A stretch of 36,163 nt of DNA from Clostridium oryzae. Its GTDB lineage: Bacteria; Bacillota; Clostridia; Clostridiales; Clostridiaceae. Both the position numbers and the translations under genes were made by a program. The notes beneath the pieces were generated by a model. It saw only the letters and a list, made by a program, of their open reading frames with translations, ran no database searches and had not been told where the DNA came from. Positions 32,198 through 36,163 of this stretch are shown here, in pieces (the stretch's first letter is position 1; each line of letters starts with the position of its first letter). The stretch spans positions 1 to 36,163 of the forward strand of contig NZ_MZGV01000042.1 in NCBI RefSeq assembly GCF_002029235.1, given 5' to 3'.

Positions 32198-32282
32198 TTT
32201 TTACTCTTTAGGAATTTATGTATTTTGCCAATTGTGGATAACTTTTAGCAAATGTCAATATACACTCCTAAAGAGTAAAAAA
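32197..32282 (+). repeat. DnaA-box module, best-formed copy
   Basis: A perfect 17-bp inverted repeat (32197-32213 with 32266-32282; arms around ACTCTTTAGGA / TCCTAAAGAGT) encloses ATTTATGTATTTTGCCAATTG and the DnaA-box complement TGTGGATAA (32233-32241). It starts at the last base of the preceding ncRNA closing stem. Confidence 0.75.
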
Positions 32283-32404
32283 GATGGGTGCAGGGAAGGC
32301 ACTTCCCGCCTCAGTAAAGGGGGGGTGTCAGGGAGCGTAGCGGACGCCGCAGGGGGACATAGGTCCCCATCCGGAATCGGCACTTGGTTTTGCCGATTTT
32401 TTTA
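32283..32404 (+). ncRNA. G+C-rich structured segment ending in a terminator
   Basis: A run of hairpins in a locally G+C-rich stretch: GGGAAG-GCA-CTTCCC (32293-32307), GCGG-ACG-CCGC (32340-32350), GGGGAC-ATAG-GTCCCC (32353-32368) and the terminator AATCGGCA/TGCCGATT plus T-run (32375-32404). GGGGGGTGTCAGGGAGC lies between. Its composition is unlike the rest of the window. It may be a small RNA or the remnant of a mobile element; the terminator reads only on the + strand. Confidence 0.55.
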
Positions 32405-32845
32405 TATTATATTTTCTATTACATAAAGTTTTCTTGTATCTATATCAAATATTAGATACATTTTTGAGTTTTTATTTTTATATTTTACGAAGTATTTATA
32501 ATTATGTTTAAAGTTAGGAGCATGATACTTCGAAACACCAAGTGTAAGAAGTACCTTTTTTGCTGATGCTTCAACTGATTTATTTTTGTCATCATACCAA
32601 TCTACAGAGCGGCTTAATTTAACTTCATTCTTATATTTAAATATGTGATATCGCTCTCCATCACCATGAAAACTTGGCCCGCTATCTATTGAATATATCT
32701 GTTTATATGGCATCGGGAGCTTAATATTCCAGTTAATTTTAATAATTTCAGTGTAAACTGCATTCAATCTTATGAATAGAAAGGCTATAATAGAAATTGT
32801 TAAAACTAGTATAACTAATAAAGAAACTTTTATTTTCTGTTTCAT
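32402..32845 (-). CDS. Small membrane-anchored protein, unknown function
   Basis: 147 aa from ATG 32845 (GAGG six nt upstream); an upstream TTG at 32866 is in frame but lies before this site. One N-terminal membrane segment (KIKVSLLVILVLTISIIAFLFIRL) is followed by an extracytoplasmic domain with SGPSFHGDGERYHIFKY and a C-terminal beta-rich part ending DIDTRKLYVIENII. I do not recognise the family. There is no Cys lipobox. The stop codon overlaps the T-run of the + strand terminator. Confidence 0.75.
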   Translation of the reverse strand: MKQKIKVSLLVILVLTISIIAFLFIRLNAVYTEIIKINWNIKLPMPYKQIYSIDSGPSFHGDGERYHIFKYKNEVKLSRSVDWYDDKNKSVEASAKKVLLTLGVSKYHAPNFKHNYKYFVKYKNKNSKMYLIFDIDTRKLYVIENII

Positions 32846-32960
32846 CATCCACCTCAATATTTTCAATAGTCAATATTTATATATACAATTTTATCATTTT
32901 ATTCAATAAATTACTATTTGACAATTAAAAAATAGTAATATAATAAATTTGGAGAATATT

Positions 32961-32998
32961 TTGAAGAATGTCACGTGCCAGGCACGTGACATTTGAAG
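32961..32998. repeat. Palindrome with CACGTG halves flanked by TTGAAG repeats
   Basis: A 27-nt perfect palindrome (32967-32993): 13-bp arms AATGTCACGTGCC/GGCACGTGACATT around a single A. TTGAAG occurs directly on each side (32961-32966 and 32993-32998), as a target duplication would. It lies just beyond the stop of the CoA-disulfide reductase gene; neither strand has a T-run, so it is not a standard terminator. Confidence 0.65.
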
Positions 32999-35479
32999 TT
33001 AAATAAATAAATTAACATTTGAATCTTCAGCTTCACCTAAATAGTAACCAACGCCGCCTATTTTTATTCCATCAATGAGCTCCTCTTTGCTAAGACCCAT
33101 AACATCCATAGACATTTGACAAGCAACTATTTCTATACCGCTATCTAAAGCCGATTTGATTAGATCTTCCAGTGAACTTATATTTTTGTTTTTCATAACC
33201 TTTCTTATCATTTTAGGTCCCATGCCTATCATGTTCATGTTAGACAACTTTAGTCTTCTACTGCCTCTAGGCATCATAAGGCCAAACATCGAATCCATAA
33301 AGCTTTTCTTTATAGATACTTTTTCATGCTTTCTTAGGATATTTAATCCCCAAAATGTAAAGAACATAGTTACTTTTTTACCCATTGATGCAGCTCCATT
33401 AGCTATAATAAATGAAGCTATTGCCTTATCTAAATCACCACTAAATACAACTAATGTTTTGTTGTCTTTAGCAGGTGAAATATCCTTACTATGATGCTCA
33501 GGTTTGTTTTCGCTGCTGCCTTTTTTTATGAATGCTGTAATATTACCTTTGTCTTTATTTAAATCAACAAGTTTATTACTGGTTCTTTTGCACCAAGCTT
33601 TTATATCTTCATAAAAGCCGGGATCAGACGCAGTAACTTTAAGAACCTGCCCAGCAGATAAATCATCTATGGAGGCTTTAACTTGCATAAGTGGACCTGG
33701 ACAGCAAAGTCCGCAGGCATCGAGACTTTTATCAAAGCCTAGTTTATCTACTGCCACTTCTGATCTTATAACCTGTGTATCCTGATCTAAAACTTGTTTT
33801 TTCAAATTATAAGTATTTTTATCTGCTTTTTTGGGAATGAAGTCTAACATAGAAGCACTTTTGTATCCTCCAGTTATATTTTTGACCTTATATCCATGCT
33901 GGGATAGTATTCTCGAAGCAATATAGCCTCTAAGTCCAACCTGGCAGTATTCAATGATCTCTTTGTTTTTATCCAGTTCGCCAAGTCTTTCTCTTAAGCT
34001 ATCTACAGGTATATTTAAAGCTCCTTCAAGGTGTCCGTTGTTAAATTCTATCTCTGAACGTACATCTAAAAGGACGGTATTGTCTTTATCATAAACTGAA
34101 AAATCTTCTGGTGTAATTACATCCATCTTACCAGAGAGTACATTTTCTGCTACAAAACCAGCCATATTTACTGGGTCTTTTGCTGAAGAGAAGGGCGGTG
34201 CATAGCATAACTCAAGTTCTGTTAAATCTGAAACAGTACCACCAAGTCTCATTGTTGCAGCGATGACATCAATTCTTTTATCAACACCATCATAACCAAT
34301 AGCTTGAGCACCTAGAATTTTTTCTTCATCATTAAATATTAGTTTTAAGGTTAACGGGTGAGCATCAGGATAATAGGATGCATGAGAAACAGGATGTATA
34401 TGGATAACTTTGTAAGGAATATTTAATCTTTTTAAAGTCCTTTCATTATTTCCTGTACTAGCAGCTGTTAAACTAAAAACTTTAATTATTGCAGTACCCT
34501 GAGTTCCTTTATAGATTGAATTTAAGCCTGCTATATTATCTGCAGCTATCCTTCCTTGTTTATTTGCTGGACCAGCTAAAGGTATTGCTGTATTTTGTTT
34601 GTTTACAAAATCAGTTACTTCAATAGCATCACCAACAGCATATATATTTCCAATATTTGTCTGCATTTTGCTGTTAACTAATATATGTCCTTTAGCTCCA
34701 AGCTGTATCCCGCTGTCTTTTAGAAAGTCTGTGTCAGGAGTAACGCCTATAGCTAAAATTACTAAATCAGAAGTGATTTTTGTATTGCTGTTTAGAGTAA
34801 CTTCAATAGCATTATTAGTATCATTAAAATGATTTACTCCGTCGTTTAGTATTAAATCAATTCCGTTATCAACAAGTTCTTTTTCTGCTGAAACTACCAT
34901 GTCTGAATCAAAAGGAGCGAGGATATGCGGTGCGGCTTCAACTAATGTAACCTGAAGTCCTCTTTCCTTTAAGTTTTCAGCCATTTCAATGCCTACATAC
35001 CCGCCGCCAATCACAACAGCACTAGTGATGTTGCTTTTGTCAACTAATGCTTTTATGTTATCTGTATCTGGTATGTTTCTTAATGTAAAAATTCTGCTGC
35101 TATCTATGCTTTCAATATTTGGTCTAATAGCTTTTGCACCTGGAGACAGCACTAAATAATCGTAGCTTTCCTCATAACTTCCGTTGTTTTTACTTTTTAC
35201 CCTTACGACTTTTTTGTCTGAATCCACACCCACGACTTCGCTATTAATTCTTATATCTACATTAAATCTGTTACACATGCTTTCAGGGGTTTGAACCAGG
35301 AGCTTTTGTCTTTCTTTAATTGTTTCACCTATATAATAAGGTAAGCCGCAATTTGCAAAAGATATATATTCACCTTTTTCAAACATTATTATCTGTGCAC
35401 TTTCATCTAATCTTCTAAGCCTTGCAACAGTAGATGCTCCGCCAGCGACTCCGCCGACAACTAATATTTTTTTGCTCAT
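32999..35479 (-). CDS. CoA-disulfide reductase-rhodanese-TusA-DsrE fusion
   Basis: 826 aa four-domain persulfide enzyme. Residues 1-445 form an FAD/NAD(P)-dependent CoA-disulfide (persulfide) reductase: FAD motif VVGGVAGGAS, active-site SFANCGLPYYIGE (C44), NAD motif VVIGGGYVGIEMAE, and the C-terminal YAPPFSSAKDPVNMAGF. Residues 455-545 form a rhodanese domain with C512 (EYCQVGLRGY). Residues 583-652 are TusA-like (LDACGLCCPGPL, C592/C593). Residues 670-826 are DsrE-like, with C787 (ACQMSMDVMG). The chain would move sulfane sulfur between Cys residues and reduce it. ATG is preceded by GGAGAAATATAT. An ArsR gene lies 81 nt upstream on the same strand. Confidence 0.93.
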   Translation of the reverse strand: MSKKILVVGGVAGGASTVARLRRLDESAQIIMFEKGEYISFANCGLPYYIGETIKERQKLLVQTPESMCNRFNVDIRINSEVVGVDSDKKVVRVKSKNNGSYEESYDYLVLSPGAKAIRPNIESIDSSRIFTLRNIPDTDNIKALVDKSNITSAVVIGGGYVGIEMAENLKERGLQVTLVEAAPHILAPFDSDMVVSAEKELVDNGIDLILNDGVNHFNDTNNAIEVTLNSNTKITSDLVILAIGVTPDTDFLKDSGIQLGAKGHILVNSKMQTNIGNIYAVGDAIEVTDFVNKQNTAIPLAGPANKQGRIAADNIAGLNSIYKGTQGTAIIKVFSLTAASTGNNERTLKRLNIPYKVIHIHPVSHASYYPDAHPLTLKLIFNDEEKILGAQAIGYDGVDKRIDVIAATMRLGGTVSDLTELELCYAPPFSSAKDPVNMAGFVAENVLSGKMDVITPEDFSVYDKDNTVLLDVRSEIEFNNGHLEGALNIPVDSLRERLGELDKNKEIIEYCQVGLRGYIASRILSQHGYKVKNITGGYKSASMLDFIPKKADKNTYNLKKQVLDQDTQVIRSEVAVDKLGFDKSLDACGLCCPGPLMQVKASIDDLSAGQVLKVTASDPGFYEDIKAWCKRTSNKLVDLNKDKGNITAFIKKGSSENKPEHHSKDISPAKDNKTLVVFSGDLDKAIASFIIANGAASMGKKVTMFFTFWGLNILRKHEKVSIKKSFMDSMFGLMMPRGSRRLKLSNMNMIGMGPKMIRKVMKNKNISSLEDLIKSALDSGIEIVACQMSMDVMGLSKEELIDGIKIGGVGYYLGEAEDSNVNLFI

Positions 35480-35560
35480 ATATATTTCTCCATTCTTTGT
35501 ATATTTTTAGGTTGTCAGTGTCAGTAAATGCAAGCTGCTTTTAAATAAATCCCTAGAAAC

Positions 35561-35836
35561 TTAAAATAAAGCTTTTATTAAATCTATAACTAGTGGATTT
35601 GAAATTCTATAATTTATTTCTAGACCATTGCGCCTGCCTTCTATGATTCCTGCTGTCCTTAGTTTTTGTATGTGTTGAGATAATGTAGATTGAGGTATTT
35701 CAAGGCAATTTTGCATGTGAGTAACATTACATTCACCTGTTTCTAATAAACCTTTAACTATACATAACCTGACAGGATGAGCTAACACTTTGAGAAGTTC
35801 AGCTTTCTCATTGTATTTCATAAAGTCTTTCTCCAT
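35561..35836 (-). CDS. ArsR-family regulator, probable persulfide sensor
   Basis: 91 aa winged helix-turn-helix of the ArsR/SmtB family: KVLAHPVRLCIVKGLLETGECNVTHMQNCLEIPQSTLSQHIQKLRTAGIIEGRRNG. Start at ATG 35836 behind AGAGG; the frame extends six codons further to 35854 without a better site. It lacks the ELCVCDL arsenic motif; three Cys (in RLC, GEC and QNC) could act as thiol sensors. Together with the neighbouring sulfur-transfer fusion this suggests control by reactive sulfur, as for BigR/SqrR, but the cysteine positions differ and this is inference. Confidence 0.85.
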   Translation of the reverse strand: MEKDFMKYNEKAELLKVLAHPVRLCIVKGLLETGECNVTHMQNCLEIPQSTLSQHIQKLRTAGIIEGRRNGLEINYRISNPLVIDLIKALF

Positions 35837-35878
35837 AAAGATACCTCTTTTCAAAACGTGTATTTATTATATATTTAT

Positions 35879-35907
35879 ATATTACGATATTACGATATAA
35901 TAAGCAA
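35879..35907 (-). promoter_or_regulatory. Putative ArsR promoter with tandem operator-like repeat
   Basis: Minus strand TTGCTT (35902-35907), a 17-nt spacer and TAATAT (35879-35884). Within it ATTACGAT is repeated in tandem on the + strand (35881-35888, 35889-35896), a likely binding site for the ArsR protein itself. Confidence 0.5.
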
Positions 35908-35964
35908 CAATATTTTTTAGTTTTTTATTAGAATTATTAAATTCTTAATAGTATCATTATAGTC

Positions 35965-36153
35965 CTATTTTTTTAAATCTTCTTTTATTCTTTTATCTGA
36001 ATAATCATCATCGTTTAGGTTATTCAGTCCTAAATTAAGAGAGCCAAAAGCAAGCATTGTGTCTATCTGTTTATCTATCTCATCTTGATGTTTATTAAGT
36101 TTATTTGAGTCTTTTTTTACTTTTCTTTCCAAATCTATTTCTTCATCTGTCAT
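35965..36153 (-). CDS. Small charged hypothetical protein
   Basis: 62 aa, highly charged and mostly helical by appearance (DEEIDLERKVKKDSNKLNKHQDEIDKQID), with no membrane segment or recognised domain. ATG at 36153 follows AGGTAATATT, which runs to the very edge of the window. The coding potential is moderate; upstream context is not visible. Confidence 0.55.
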   Translation of the reverse strand: MTDEEIDLERKVKKDSNKLNKHQDEIDKQIDTMLAFGSLNLGLNNLNDDDYSDKRIKEDLKK

Positions 36154-36163
36154 AATATTACCT

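Noticed and set aside
32142..32426. 94-codon + strand ORF across the ncRNA, DnaA-box module and G+C-rich segment
   Set aside because: It runs through three separate structured modules, has no ribosome binding site and resembles no protein.

Overview
The window is strongly A+T-rich, with many TTG/GTG starts and purine-rich ribosome binding sites. Its genes point to an anaerobic, spore-forming Clostridium sensu stricto: a SpoVB-type flippase, HPr kinase, a split 2-hydroxyacyl-CoA dehydratase activase set, a B12/radical-SAM DUF4080 protein, and a NifU-like/GGGtGRT pair. All calls come from reading the sequence; no database search was run.

Layout. 1-1922: operon of peptide deformylase, UPF0251 DNA-binding protein and a metallo-beta-lactamase-fold enzyme. 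1949-7589: accessory block with a methyltransferase behind a dyad operator, a GLUG-repeat gene remnant, and a TetR regulator with an ABC exporter; matching TetR-type operators lie before the regulator and before the ABC gene. 7606-10619: a methyltransferase fused to a GyrI-like effector domain, then a UPF0718 permease with a His/Cys-rich loop and its TIGR03943 partner. 10713-15634: SpoVB-like flippase, a zinc phospholipase C-like protein without signal peptide, and a degenerate methyltransferase-like protein overlapping a B12-binding radical SAM protein. 15814-20878: CPA2 antiporter, then a likely operon of a second deformylase, DUF1292, an acidic unknown, hprK, 5-formyl-THF cyclo-ligase and corA. 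21325-23745 (minus): PHP phosphoesterase, CPBP protease and a lipoprotein. 23849-26782: three overlapping genes of the 2-hydroxyacyl-CoA dehydratase activase system. 26893-29199: secreted DUF4163/DUF3298 protein, alpha/beta hydrolase and its TetR regulator. 29458-31557: tRNA-Leu(CAA), then the NifU-like/GGGtGRT operon behind a structured leader. 32402-36153 (minus): small membrane-anchored protein, four-domain CoA-disulfide reductase/rhodanese/TusA/DsrE protein, its ArsR regulator, and a small unknown.

The most unusual content is non-coding. Two copies of a ~190-nt element (21174-21365 and 32007-32197) fold into the same multi-stem structure. Their stems differ in sequence but stay complementary, while internal segments are conserved, and each ends in a closing stem plus T-run like a terminated ncRNA. 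They are mixed with other repeats: a module carrying a perfect DnaA box (four copies), a module 'A' (three copies), and a terminator-like hairpin whose 26-nt loop is conserved while its stem changes (two clear copies and one diverged). One ncRNA copy overlaps the 3' end of the PHP gene and supplies its last codons and stop. I could not match these elements to a named family; an Rfam/Infernal search is the decisive test.
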